From Mycobacterium sp. NS-7484 (GTDB lineage Bacteria; Actinomycetota; Actinomycetes; Mycobacteriales; Mycobacteriaceae), in assembly GCF_001953975.1 (NCBI RefSeq), contig NZ_MBEJ01000007.1:1-64000 (forward strand): 64,000 nucleotides of DNA, written 5' to 3'. The notes below the pieces were generated by a model. That model made no database searches and was not told the DNA's origin. It saw nothing but the letters and a program-made list of their open reading frames with translations. Positions 8,941 to 19,077 of this stretch are shown in pieces (within the stretch, counting starts at the first letter, position 1; every line of letters starts with the position of its first letter). A program made the position numbers and the translations under genes.

Positions 8941-9067
8941 GCACGCGCTGTGGCTCACCTCGGCGACCGGTTGGCTGGATGGCCGCCGGCCGGTCGACCT
9001 ACTCGTAGGGGCGGCCGACCATGTCGTCGCGGCCGCTGGCCAAATCTTCGACGCGGTCGGACTGTAG
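8941..9067 (+). pseudogene. C-terminal fragment resembling a Xre/MbcA-type antitoxin
   Basis: The 447-bp gap 8819-9265 has no intact gene. One frame ends LWLTSATGWLDGRRPVDLL followed by VGAADHVVAAAGQIFDAVGL-stop. That looks like the toxin-binding C-terminal domain (DUF2384-type, G-R-x-P-x-x-L-L) of Xre/MbcA/ParS antitoxins. No start or HTH portion is recognisable upstream in the same frame. This is a weak call based on a short motif. Confidence 0.3.
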
Positions 9068-9265
9068 TGCCGGTGCGCGTGCCGGATGCCGCGGCGCTTA
9101 CCGATGCCGCGGGGCCATCTGCCCAGCAGGTCCTCAGTAGTACTGAAGTACTGCAGCGGGCGGTTCCGCGGATGGAGTCACAGTGTTGAACTTTCGCCGT
9201 GGCAGGGGTCTCTCGCGCTAAGTTGGCGTTTCAGGACTGACGTCACCTGGAAAGAGGTCTCAGAC

Positions 9266-10255
9266 GTGGAGCGTCTGCCGTTCGCACAGCTTGGTGCGGA
9301 GCGATCAGCGATGATGGAGCGACTCCGTCAGCTGCCGATCGCTGACGAAGTTGTCCGTCAACGAGCGGTGGCTGACCTTGGACGCGCAGTCGAGAATTGG
9401 TGGGGCGGCGCGTTACCCCCGATAACGCGTTTCGCAGATACGCCTGTCCAGGGCCGTCCGGTCGTCCTTGCGGCCCACCCGGCCGAGCTCTGGATTGTGC
9501 GCGCGATCTCTCCAGCGCGGCCAGCGATGTTCCGTGTCGAGGCAAACGGGGCGGTCTGCACCGTCGATGCCACCGGTCGATTTCACATCTTCGTTACCGG
9601 GTTGTCGCGCCTACTCGATGAAGCTGCGGATATCTGCCGACACGTTAATGGTGGAGGCAAGTTTCTGCTCGTCGAGCGGGGTCGTCGTTTCTTCATCGGA
9701 CTCGACGCGGATGACACCCCGGCACTGGTGCATGTGGACGTAAGCAACGGGCATCCACGCCAGGAGGATCGATCTTCGGCGACGCCCAAGAGCTTCTGGC
9801 AACAGTTGGTCTCGTTTCTACCCTGGGTGCACGACAAGCCCGAGAAAGTCATGTCCCCTCCCAGTTCTGAACGTACGGACGATCCCGCGGTGGACGATGA
9901 CATCAACGCCAGACCGGTTCATCAACTCGTTGTCGACTTCGACACGGGCGCATGGCCGGCCTCAGGCGTTCTGAAGGAACTGGGTTACAAGGTGGGAAAG
10001 AACGGACTCGGCCCGCTTGTGAGGCGGCAGATCCTCCACAATGCGTTGACGGTCGAACTGATTGCAACCTCGGCCGATGCTGAGTCGTACCTACGACAAT
10101 GGGGTGCGCCGAGCACTCGACAACGTGCAGCGAAGATCGAGCGCTGCTTGGCCGGATTCGCCGAAAACGCCCGGCGTCGAGACGCTGATATGGCAGAGGC
10201 GATCGCCGACTGGGAAAGCGACCTGGCGTGGTTCGCGCGGGAACGCAGTCACTGA
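9266..10255 (+). CDS. Unrecognised protein with a distinct C-terminal helical domain
   Basis: A 329-residue protein, not recognised as a whole. The GTG start is preferred because AAAGAGG lies 8 nt upstream; longer in-frame extensions look non-coding. Residues ~40-190 are mixed alpha/beta (ENWWGGALPPITRFAD, ELWIVRAISPARPAMFRV). After a proline/acidic linker (~190-220), the C-terminal ~110 residues begin with LKELGYKVGKNGLG, then VRRQILHNALTVEL and YLRQWGAPSTRQRAAKIERC, and end ADWESDLAWFARE. I have the impression of a recurrent DNA-processing or defence-associated C-terminal module, but cannot name it. The codon usage looks real, and it sits among defence genes and remnants. Confidence 0.6.
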   Translation: MERLPFAQLGAERSAMMERLRQLPIADEVVRQRAVADLGRAVENWWGGALPPITRFADTPVQGRPVVLAAHPAELWIVRAISPARPAMFRVEANGAVCTVDATGRFHIFVTGLSRLLDEAADICRHVNGGGKFLLVERGRRFFIGLDADDTPALVHVDVSNGHPRQEDRSSATPKSFWQQLVSFLPWVHDKPEKVMSPPSSERTDDPAVDDDINARPVHQLVVDFDTGAWPASGVLKELGYKVGKNGLGPLVRRQILHNALTVELIATSADAESYLRQWGAPSTRQRAAKIERCLAGFAENARRRDADMAEAIADWESDLAWFARERSH

Positions 10256-10258
10256 CGC

Positions 10259-10461
10259 CAAACCGGGTCCATCCAAAACGTCACCGCCCGGAGGGCCGGA
10301 ATGTGGGTGTTCTCGACATCGCAGCGAGGATTGAGCAGAGTGGTCTACTCGTGCTCGATTCGGCCGCCATCGTCGGTGAGCGCGACGCGAACCCCGAAAA
10401 CCCGGTCGGTGCTTTCTGGAGCCAAACCGGTTGTCTCAAAGACAATCGTGGCGAACGGCAT
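10259..10461 (-). pseudogene. DnaQ-type exonuclease remnant downstream of hsdS
   Basis: The frame starts at an ATG overlapping the hsdS stop by one base (TGATG). It reads MPFATIVFETTGLAPESTDR, then ALTDDGGRIEHE, an in-frame TAG (10345-10347), then TTLLNPRCDVENTHI. This matches the start of a DEDDh exonuclease (FDxETTGL ... LLNP..D...THI). The first catalytic Asp of D-x-E is Val here, and the rest of the domain is missing. It was once the third gene of an hsdM-hsdS-exonuclease operon. Confidence 0.6.
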
Positions 10462-11660
10462 CACAGTTCTCCTCGAAAGGCGCGGGATTGAAGTGATGTG
10501 AACAGGGATTCATCGAGAGTTGACCGCAACTTCTGGTTGCCGTCGAAACGACTTACTTCTGCGAGTCTCTGGGTGAACTCTCTCTGTAGTTTGATGGGAG
10601 GCAACAAAATTGCGAATCTTTCGGCGACTCTTTGGTAAATGGTCTTGTGGATGGAGCCATCACTGCTGCCAAGGAGATGAAGCCGGCTTGCTCTAAGCGC
10701 TGCCATGAGGTAGTCCGAGTCGAGGTCGGCGCCAGGTATCCAGTTATGGAAATCTTGAGAGGTTGCCATCGGTTGGCCGAGTTTCGTAACGAAGCCCACG
10801 GAGGCGGTTCGCGAAAAGCAGACAGTACCTGCGGGCAAGAGAACGGCGGATGAATTTGCTAAGCCGGCGGAGGTGATCCGCAGCTCGGTCGACCAGGCAG
10901 TCTTCCCGTCCAACTGCCGTATCTCGGGAAGTGAGATCCACGGTATGTCGCCATTCCAATAATCTTCACGCTTTCGATCGGGCGTATGGCCTGTCGCCAT
11001 CTCAGCAACCTCGTCCAATCGGACCCATTGCCAACCGCTGGAATGCTTTAGACGCGGCTGCGGAGTCACAGCGCGTCTAGCCTCCACCCCAAACATTTCG
11101 ATGAATATGGATTGGGCCAGGCGGTCAACGGCTCCGAGTATTTGTCGTCGCTTAGCGCAGATTTTGTCGGCGTGGTCGAGGATCGCGGCGATGCGGCGCT
11201 GCTCGTCGAGTGATGGTAGTTGGATCTCCATCGCCAACAGGGATTCGCGGCTAACGGTTGCTTGATTAACCCATTGCCTGCACATCGCTGAAAAGGTGCC
11301 GCGTAGGAATTTCCATTGAAGCCATCGCCAAAGAAAGTTTGGGTCGAGATCGTTTTGATCAGAACGCAGCCGAAGAAAGTGGTTGCTGAAGACTGCTGGT
11401 TCATCGAGGTCGGGCACCAGAACTGACTTTCCGACGTTGTCTGGGCTGTTCGTCGCATTGAATAAGACGTCACCCTGTTGCACGAGAAATTTGTCAAGAT
11501 TTTTCTGCGCTGACCGAGGCACCCGGCGGCGGTTGCCTAAATCGATGCTGCTCATTTTGGATATGTTGTGCATCCGGAACTGGAAGATGCCGCTCTCGTC
11601 CTGCCTTCCACACGCGAATCCGGGCTGTGCGTCTACCAAGACATCGCCAAGTCTCGTCAC
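10461..11660 (-). CDS. hsdS: Type I restriction-modification enzyme, specificity subunit
   Basis: A 399-residue DNA-recognition subunit with two target-recognition domains (~1-190 and ~210-385). Each ends in the conserved helix region (QLPSLDEQRRIAAILDHADK; LLPPIKLQREFTQRLAEVSR). The first domain includes QQGDVLFNATNSPDNVGK and the second LLPAGTVCFSRTASVGF, both typical of the family. The ATG overlaps the hsdM stop by 4 nt, so M and S are coupled. The recognition sequence cannot be deduced. Confidence 0.92.
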   Translation of the reverse strand: MTRLGDVLVDAQPGFACGRQDESGIFQFRMHNISKMSSIDLGNRRRVPRSAQKNLDKFLVQQGDVLFNATNSPDNVGKSVLVPDLDEPAVFSNHFLRLRSDQNDLDPNFLWRWLQWKFLRGTFSAMCRQWVNQATVSRESLLAMEIQLPSLDEQRRIAAILDHADKICAKRRQILGAVDRLAQSIFIEMFGVEARRAVTPQPRLKHSSGWQWVRLDEVAEMATGHTPDRKREDYWNGDIPWISLPEIRQLDGKTAWSTELRITSAGLANSSAVLLPAGTVCFSRTASVGFVTKLGQPMATSQDFHNWIPGADLDSDYLMAALRASRLHLLGSSDGSIHKTIYQRVAERFAILLPPIKLQREFTQRLAEVSRFDGNQKLRSTLDESLFTSLQSRAFRGEL

Positions 11661-13114
11661 GACAGCATCGCCTTCAATGCGGCGAGCCCAGAAGCAATTT
11701 CACTCTCGAGCTTCTCGATTTCAGCGATGATCTCCAACGGAGGCCGATGTTCGACCTCGTCGTGCACGATCTCCTTGTACCTGTTCAGCGACAGGTCATA
11801 GCCCTGGGCGACGATGTCGTCTTTTAGCACACAGAACGACTGCTCGGTGCGGGCGCGTTCAAGCTCCGAGGACCCGCGTAAGGCCCACCGCGCCAACGCA
11901 TCCGGAAGATCATTCGCCTCAACGGGGTTTCGCTTGTCATCCAAGGAAAATCCGTCGGCAGTGACGTCGTAGAACCACACGTTCTCGGTGCCGCCGGAGT
12001 TGGTCTTGGTGAAGAGCAAGATCGCCGTCGACACCCCGGCGTAAGGCTTGAAGACGCCCGACGGGAGTTTTACGATGCCATCGAGCTTCTGATCCTCGAC
12101 CAGGACACGACGAAGTTCCTTGTGCGCCTTGGACGATCCGAACAACACACCATCCGGCACGATCACCGCCGCACGCCCACCAGGCTTGAGCAGCTTCAAG
12201 AACAGCGCAACAAACAGCAGCTCGGTCTTTTTGGTCTTCACCACCCGCTGCAGGTCCTTGGAGGTGGCCTCGTAGTCGAGTGACCCGGCGAACGGGGGAT
12301 TGGCGAGGATCAGGGTGTATTTCTCGGTGTCCTCGCTGGCGCCCTCGGACAGGGAGTCTCGGTAACGGATGTCGGGGGACTCGATGCCGTGCATCAGCAT
12401 GTTCATCGAACCGATGCGCAGCATGGTCGAGTCGAAGTCGTAACCGTGAAACATGCTGTTGTGGAAGTGTTTCCGCTGCGCGGCATCCGTCAGCACTGAT
12501 TCGTGCGTATCGCGCACGTACTCCGATGCGGCCACCAGGAAGCCGGCCGTTCCGCACGCCGGATCGCAGATCTCGTCGGTCGGCTGCGGCGCGGTCATCT
12601 TCACCATCAGTTCGATGATGTGGCGCGGGGTGCGGAACTGTCCGTTCACCCCGGCGCTGGCGATCTTGGACAGCAGGTACTCGTAGAGGTCGCCGTTGGT
12701 GTCGCGATCGGCCATCGGGATGTCATCGAGCATGTCGACGACCTTCGATAGCAGCGCAGGCGTCGGGATGGTGAACCGAGCGTCGCGCATGTGCTCGGAG
12801 TACGTCGACCCGTCGCCACCGAGCTCCCGCAGGAACGGGAACACCTTGTCACCGACCGTCGTGAACATCACCGCCGGCTCGGAGTTCTTGAACTGCGACC
12901 ACCGCAAGCCTTGCTGGTCCGGGCCGAACCGCAGCCCCTCGGGCTTGCCGGTCACCCGGGCCTTCTTCTCGGCGAGGATCTCCAGGTCATCGAGGCGGCG
13001 GATGAACAGCAGGTAGGTGATCTGCTCGATCACCTCCAAGGGATTGGAGATGCCGCCGGACCAGAACGCATCCCAGACCCGATCCACCTTGCTCTTCAAC
13101 TCACCCGTGATCAC
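11657..13114 (-). CDS. hsdM: Type I restriction-modification enzyme, DNA adenine methyltransferase subunit
   Basis: A 485-residue N6-adenine methyltransferase. The N-terminal helical HsdM domain (KVDRVWDAFWSGGISNPLE) is followed by the SAM-binding loop DPACGTAGFL and the catalytic motif IV NPPF (LILANPPFAGS). The GTG at 13114 is preferred over the longer frame (to 13228) because the protein then starts like the family (ITGELKSKVD) and has AGGGAC 7 nt upstream. It forms a coupled operon with hsdS and should give an M2S modification enzyme. hsdR is 5.7 kb away. Confidence 0.92.
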   Translation of the reverse strand: MITGELKSKVDRVWDAFWSGGISNPLEVIEQITYLLFIRRLDDLEILAEKKARVTGKPEGLRFGPDQQGLRWSQFKNSEPAVMFTTVGDKVFPFLRELGGDGSTYSEHMRDARFTIPTPALLSKVVDMLDDIPMADRDTNGDLYEYLLSKIASAGVNGQFRTPRHIIELMVKMTAPQPTDEICDPACGTAGFLVAASEYVRDTHESVLTDAAQRKHFHNSMFHGYDFDSTMLRIGSMNMLMHGIESPDIRYRDSLSEGASEDTEKYTLILANPPFAGSLDYEATSKDLQRVVKTKKTELLFVALFLKLLKPGGRAAVIVPDGVLFGSSKAHKELRRVLVEDQKLDGIVKLPSGVFKPYAGVSTAILLFTKTNSGGTENVWFYDVTADGFSLDDKRNPVEANDLPDALARWALRGSSELERARTEQSFCVLKDDIVAQGYDLSLNRYKEIVHDEVEHRPPLEIIAEIEKLESEIASGLAALKAMLS

Positions 13115-13294
13115 TGCACTGTCCCTCGCTGCCGTCAAGAACTGAACAGGACTGTATATACGACCCGGGCGACAAATGGTGGGAAGGGGCAAGGTGCGCG
13201 TCGTGCCTGCCAACGTTTCTGCGGTCATCCGTCGGCGATGTCATGGTGTGTCAACGATGATGGGTGAGCAGGCGACCGATTCCGAGGAGTTCCG

Positions 13295-13720
13295 ATTACA
13301 TCCCAAACGATCGGCGCGCGCCTCCGGCAGGCTCGGTGGTGGTTCAGCGCCTTCGCGATCCTCGTCATCGGCGCCACCTTCGCGCTGTACATCGCCGCGC
13401 AACAGATTGCGGCATGGGTACGTGAGGTTGAGGCTGACTGCTATGGCCGGTGGCCAGCCGCACCGATCCTGTCCGTGACCGGGTGGACGGCGGTGGGATT
13501 AGCGGGGCTGGCCGTGTTGTGTGTCATTGTCGGTGTAGGCCGAGTGATGACTGGACCATCCCGGGGTGGTGTCAAAGTCGCCGTGGCGGTGGTCGGCCTT
13601 GCCGGCGGCGTGGCGGCACTGTGCATCATGCTGGTTGGCTTCACCGATGCCACCGTCAAAGCCGATCGCTATACCGTCTCGGGCAGCGACGGCGGACCAC
13701 TGTGTCCGATGCGCGGCTGA
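13295..13720 (+). CDS. Small membrane protein, probably using an ATT start codon
   Basis: The frame 13268-13720 has no ATG, GTG or TTG until 13475, yet coding-like membrane sequence extends well upstream (ARWWFSAFAILVIGATFALY...). A GAGGAG ribosome-binding site lies five bases before an ATT at 13295, which would give a 141-residue protein. Three hydrophobic helices are visible (~18-38, 58-80, 90-112), and the end is GSDGGPLCPMRG. Function unknown. Alternatively the gene has lost its start and only a fragment from 13475 is made. Confidence 0.6.
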   Translation: MTSQTIGARLRQARWWFSAFAILVIGATFALYIAAQQIAAWVREVEADCYGRWPAAPILSVTGWTAVGLAGLAVLCVIVGVGRVMTGPSRGGVKVAVAVVGLAGGVAALCIMLVGFTDATVKADRYTVSGSDGGPLCPMRG

Positions 13721-13762
13721 AGCGAGCGCGAGGGTCTATTGCGCTGCTGCCGCTAATTCGGT

Positions 13763-14215
13763 CTACCTTGTGCAGGCGCCGTCGAGTGCCATCAGATTGT
13801 CGTGGAATTCATGTGCAATACGCGAGTATTCGCGGGCTGACGGTGGCGGCGCCGTGGCCGCCTGCGGCATGGACGATAGATCCGCGCGTGCCCGAGGTAC
13901 GAGCTCGGCTGTTTGGTCGGCGAGTTCGGCCATCTTGGTGGCGCGTTCACCGAGGGCCGGGTCATCCTGAATCTGGTCGGCGAACTCTTGAAGCTGCGCC
14001 GCCCACTGTCGGTAGTCAGAGTCGGTAGTCTCGATTCCCGCCTCAGTGTTCGTCTTAACATTGTGGTCGAACTGCTTGTTGTACTCGATCATCGACTGCA
14101 CGACGGCACACTTCGACGCCGCGCGGTTCGACAGTTCGAACACAGCCGCAGCTAACCCGGCTGTCACCACGACGCTTATTGCGCCGAGAATCCACCATCT
14201 ACGCCGAGTCATCAA
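13763..14215 (-). CDS. Membrane-anchored conserved hypothetical protein
   Basis: A 150-residue protein. Basic N-terminus MMTRRRWW, then a single membrane helix (ILGAISVVVTAGLAAAVF), then an extracytoplasmic alpha-helical domain with two cysteines (one near residue 36, the other three residues from the end) that could pair. It resembles small mycobacterial secreted or anchored hypotheticals. Convergent with the upstream membrane-protein gene. The 124 bp after its start (14216-14339) hold nothing recognisable. Confidence 0.6.
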   Translation of the reverse strand: MMTRRRWWILGAISVVVTAGLAAAVFELSNRAASKCAVVQSMIEYNKQFDHNVKTNTEAGIETTDSDYRQWAAQLQEFADQIQDDPALGERATKMAELADQTAELVPRARADLSSMPQAATAPPPSAREYSRIAHEFHDNLMALDGACTR

Positions 14216-14339
14216 CGAAGTGTCCCATCGAGATCGACGCTATGGCTGTCAGACCTCGCGCAGAACAACCATGGCGTCACGCTCGGCGCAAAAGCCGTGC
14301 GAAACCGGGCCAAAACCGACCCCACCCGCGAACCAACCC

Positions 14340-16163
<1,824 letters not shown>

Positions 16164-16266
16164 AGCACAGACTCTAATAGTGGTGCTAAGTAACCATGGA
16201 ACCGGAGTGGCATGACAGTTCTCACTGCCGTGGGTCAATGTGATCTTGATCGCACCGGGCGGACTG

Positions 16267-16785
16267 CTATCGCGGACCGTCCACGGCGTACGTGCCTTTG
16301 TCGTCGGTGAACTCGACGATCACCCTACGCAGCGTGTCGTTGATCTCCACCGCGCACTCGAACGTCGCACCCGTCCGCACCACCGGATTGTCGCCGTTGT
16401 TGCACGCGACGGCCGCGACGTGGTTCGCGCCGTAGCCGTTGATCGGATCGGACAGGATCTCGGCCACGCCGGCCTCGGCCTGGCGGACATCGAGCCGGGT
16501 GCCGTTGCCTTCGGAGCCATTCCATGCCCACAGCCCGACCCCGATCACCGCGATGGCCACCACAGCGACCGCGCCGGCGAGCACACGCCGGTCGACCGTG
16601 CGCGGTTGCGGTGGCGCCGGCGGACGGGCAGGTGGCTGCGGGACGCGGCGAGGCGGTGGTACCTGGGTGCGCCGGACCGGCTGCGGCGGAGACCCCGGCG
16701 GCGTCCATGCCGGACGGGCCGGACCTGCGCCCGGCGGCGGCGCGCCACCCGGGCGCACCCACCACGGCTGCTCAGGACCGCTCAT
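16267..16785 (-). CDS. DUF4333 membrane protein
   Basis: A 172-residue protein. A proline-rich cytoplasmic N-terminus (~70 residues) is followed by one membrane helix (RVLAGAVAVVAIAVIGVGLWAW). The extracytoplasmic DUF4333 domain has the usual two cysteines (VAAVACNNGDNPVVRTGATF, then ECAVEIN), probably disulphide bonded, and ends FTDDKGTYAVDGPR. Common in mycobacteria; function unknown. The DUF4333 call rests on the domain pattern VAxVxCPxxxPvxxGxxFxC. Confidence 0.75.
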   Translation of the reverse strand: MSGPEQPWWVRPGGAPPPGAGPARPAWTPPGSPPQPVRRTQVPPPRRVPQPPARPPAPPQPRTVDRRVLAGAVAVVAIAVIGVGLWAWNGSEGNGTRLDVRQAEAGVAEILSDPINGYGANHVAAVACNNGDNPVVRTGATFECAVEINDTLRRVIVEFTDDKGTYAVDGPR

Positions 16786-16811
16786 CGGCTCTCCTCAACT
16801 GGGCTCATGGC

Positions 16812-18245
16812 TCACGGAAACCGTTGGTAGCACTGCGCGTCATCGCCCTGAAGGCCAGAGCGGTAGGCCAGGATCCGGGTGAATCCGGCGGGCAACACCC
16901 TGCCGTTGACGTCGCTGGCCGCCAGCCCGTTGGTCAGCAGGCCACTGATCGCCTCGTCGGTGTCCCCGGCCGACAGGGTGATCGGCTGGTTGGGTTCGGC
17001 CATTCTGGCCTGGCCGACGCCGGTCAGGCAGCCGGTGCGCATGGCTGCCACCGGGGTGTCGAGGGTCAGGCCTTTCTCGTGTTGCACCGCCAGCGCATAC
17101 CGCGACGTCAGCACGGAGATCGCAGAGTTGTCACCTTGTAGAAGCTCGCGCTCGTCGTTCTCGGTCCTGCTCTCGCCCAAGGCCTTCATTCCGTCCAGAT
17201 CCACGACGATCGTGTTGGTCGCCGGGCAGTACGACGCCGGCGGGGATGGTCCGGCATCGGGGCACGCGGCGGGTTCGGTGCTCAGGCTCGGCGGATCGGC
17301 CGGGGCGTAGATGCGCCGCAGGGATTGCATCGTCGTCTCCAGCAGGTCGGCGGTGATGGTGCTGTCGCCACTGTGTGTACCGCTGAAGAGGTCGAGGAAC
17401 TTGGGCAGGTCGCCGCGGCGCTTCGTGATCTCGTCGGAGTCCATGGCTGCGCACTGGTCGACATTGCCGCTGAAGCCGATCTGGAATGCGCTGACCCGGT
17501 CGAGCGCCGAACCGTGCTCATTGCCGGTCAGGGTCGCATCCAGTCGCGTCATCAGGGGATCGCGGATGTAGATGAGCCCGGCCAGAACGTGGTTGAGCCC
17601 GTCGGATGTGCTCAACTCGAACCGCGGTGATTTACCCGCGGCCACCCAGCGTAGGTACACCCCGGCCAGGCAGTCGGCCTGTTGCTCGGCCACCAGAACC
17701 GGTGTGCCGTCGGTGACCAGGCGGGCTTGTTGTTGGACGGCGTGGCCGTATTCGTGGGCCATCACCCCGACCACGCCCATCTGGCCGAAATATTGTGCGG
17801 CAACCGGGATCGCCACGCCGCGATCCCAGGCCAAGACGTCGCTCTTGAAGCAGTAGAAGGCGTTGGTCAACCCGACCGTGCTCTCTCCGCAGAGCTCAAG
17901 GCCGGGAGACACGTCCGAGTTGAACGACACCACCCGGGAGACGGGCGTGAACTCGCCGGGTAGGGAACCGCCGCGGTAGTTCTGTGACCAGAAATCTTCG
18001 ATGTCATCGATCGCGAGCAGCGCCAGATCGTCGATCTGGCCGCCATCGGTGTTCTCGGCCTGTCGCCGCGGTGCGGGCGCATCGGGACGGGTGCCGCTGT
18101 GGCCGTCGGTCACCGGTAGGCCGCCCACCCGGTCGGGTAGGAACAACATCGAGGTGGCCCGGCCACCGATCACCGTGGCATCCGCGCACCCGGCCAGCAG
18201 TACCGCACAACAGGCCAGGCCGATCCACCAGCGAATTCTCGCCAA
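16812..18245 (-). CDS. Lipoprotein zinc metallopeptidase (LpqM-like)
   Basis: A 477-residue exported lipoprotein. The signal peptide ends in the lipobox LLAGC (Cys at about residue 21). The zinc-binding motif HEYGHAVQQQ (HExxH) is present, followed by EQQADCLAGVYLRW with the third-ligand glutamate/aspartate region. This matches the putative neutral zinc peptidase family that includes mycobacterial LpqM. The C-terminal third is variable. It acts outside the membrane; its substrate is unknown. Transcribed toward the DUF4333 gene, 26 bp away, possibly as one unit. Confidence 0.8.
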   Translation of the reverse strand: MARIRWWIGLACCAVLLAGCADATVIGGRATSMLFLPDRVGGLPVTDGHSGTRPDAPAPRRQAENTDGGQIDDLALLAIDDIEDFWSQNYRGGSLPGEFTPVSRVVSFNSDVSPGLELCGESTVGLTNAFYCFKSDVLAWDRGVAIPVAAQYFGQMGVVGVMAHEYGHAVQQQARLVTDGTPVLVAEQQADCLAGVYLRWVAAGKSPRFELSTSDGLNHVLAGLIYIRDPLMTRLDATLTGNEHGSALDRVSAFQIGFSGNVDQCAAMDSDEITKRRGDLPKFLDLFSGTHSGDSTITADLLETTMQSLRRIYAPADPPSLSTEPAACPDAGPSPPASYCPATNTIVVDLDGMKALGESRTENDERELLQGDNSAISVLTSRYALAVQHEKGLTLDTPVAAMRTGCLTGVGQARMAEPNQPITLSAGDTDEAISGLLTNGLAASDVNGRVLPAGFTRILAYRSGLQGDDAQCYQRFP

Positions 18246-18356
18246 TTGCTCCGCCTTCCGTGCGATACACCTCTGCCAGTTCTACCTCGTCCCCCCGACG
18301 TTGGGCACCGGCCGCCGGAGAACTGGCCCGCCGAACTGAGCGACAATGGCACCGCT

Positions 18357-18992
18357 ATGCCCACCTTCGACGAACTCCTGACCCGGGTGTTGGCCCGCGC
18401 GGCCGAGCCGGGAACTGCCGTCGTCGGGATCACCGGAGCGCCTGGCGCCGGTAAGTCCACTCTGGCCGAGGCGCTGACTGTCGCCGCCCGCGCCCGGCTC
18501 GGCGACGTCGCGGTGGCCCACGTTCCGATGGACGGATTCCACCTGGCCGACGACGAGCTGCGCCGGTTGGGGCGGCTGGACCGCAAGGGGGCGCCCGACA
18601 CTTTCGACGTTGCCGGCTACGCGGCGCTGCTGCGTCGAATCCGGGCTCGGACGGAGGTGGTCTACGCGCCGGGATTCGAGCGCGACATCGAGCAACCGAT
18701 CGCCGGCGCGATCCCGGTGTCCCCGGAAGCCGCAGTTGTGCTCACCGAGGGCAATTACTTACTGCTCGATGACCCGGCGTGGTCGACGGTTGCCGCCGAG
18801 ATCGACGAGACCTGGTTCTGCGCAATCGAAGACGACGAGCGGATCGCCCGACTGGTGGCCCGTCACGTCGCCTACGGAAAGTCGGAGGTGGCGGCCCGAC
18901 GATGGGTGACCGAGGTCGACGAAGCCAACGCGCGGTTGGTGGCGCCGACGGCGGCGCGGGCCGATCTGGTGGTCACGCCGACGTCGCGGTGA
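18357..18992 (+). CDS. P-loop nucleoside/small-molecule kinase
   Basis: A 211-residue cytosolic kinase. Walker [10 protein letters not shown] is near residue 30, then [11 protein letters not shown] (the substrate loop of uridine/pantothenate-kinase-like enzymes), FERDIEQP and [15 protein letters not shown]. These belong to the PRK/uridine kinase superfamily subgroup annotated as nucleoside or sugar kinases. The ATG at 18357 places the P-loop at the usual distance. It lies upstream of an MHS transporter and LacI regulator in the same direction, but a strong hairpin separates them. It may phosphorylate the imported solute; that is inference. Confidence 0.78.
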   Translation: MPTFDELLTRVLARAAEPGTAVVGITGAPGAGKSTLAEALTVAARARLGDVAVAHVPMDGFHLADDELRRLGRLDRKGAPDTFDVAGYAALLRRIRARTEVVYAPGFERDIEQPIAGAIPVSPEAAVVLTEGNYLLLDDPAWSTVAAEIDETWFCAIEDDERIARLVARHVAYGKSEVAARRWVTEVDEANARLVAPTAARADLVVTPTSR

Positions 18993-19037
18993 CCGGCCGG
19001 CCTCCAGAAAGAGGCTTACGCGCATAACCGAGGAGAT

Positions 19038-19070
19038 AAACTCGCCTCTCGCGATCCGAGAGGCGAGTTT
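19038..19070 (+). terminator. Strong hairpin with trailing T-run, directly before the MHS transporter start
   Basis: A perfect 14-bp inverted repeat (19038-19051 and 19057-19070) with a CGATC loop. The right arm ends GAGTTTTC. It could terminate the kinase transcript, but it ends only seven bases before the transporter ATG (19078), leaving no room for a normal ribosome-binding site. Confidence 0.75.
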
Positions 19071-19077
19071 TCAGTTG

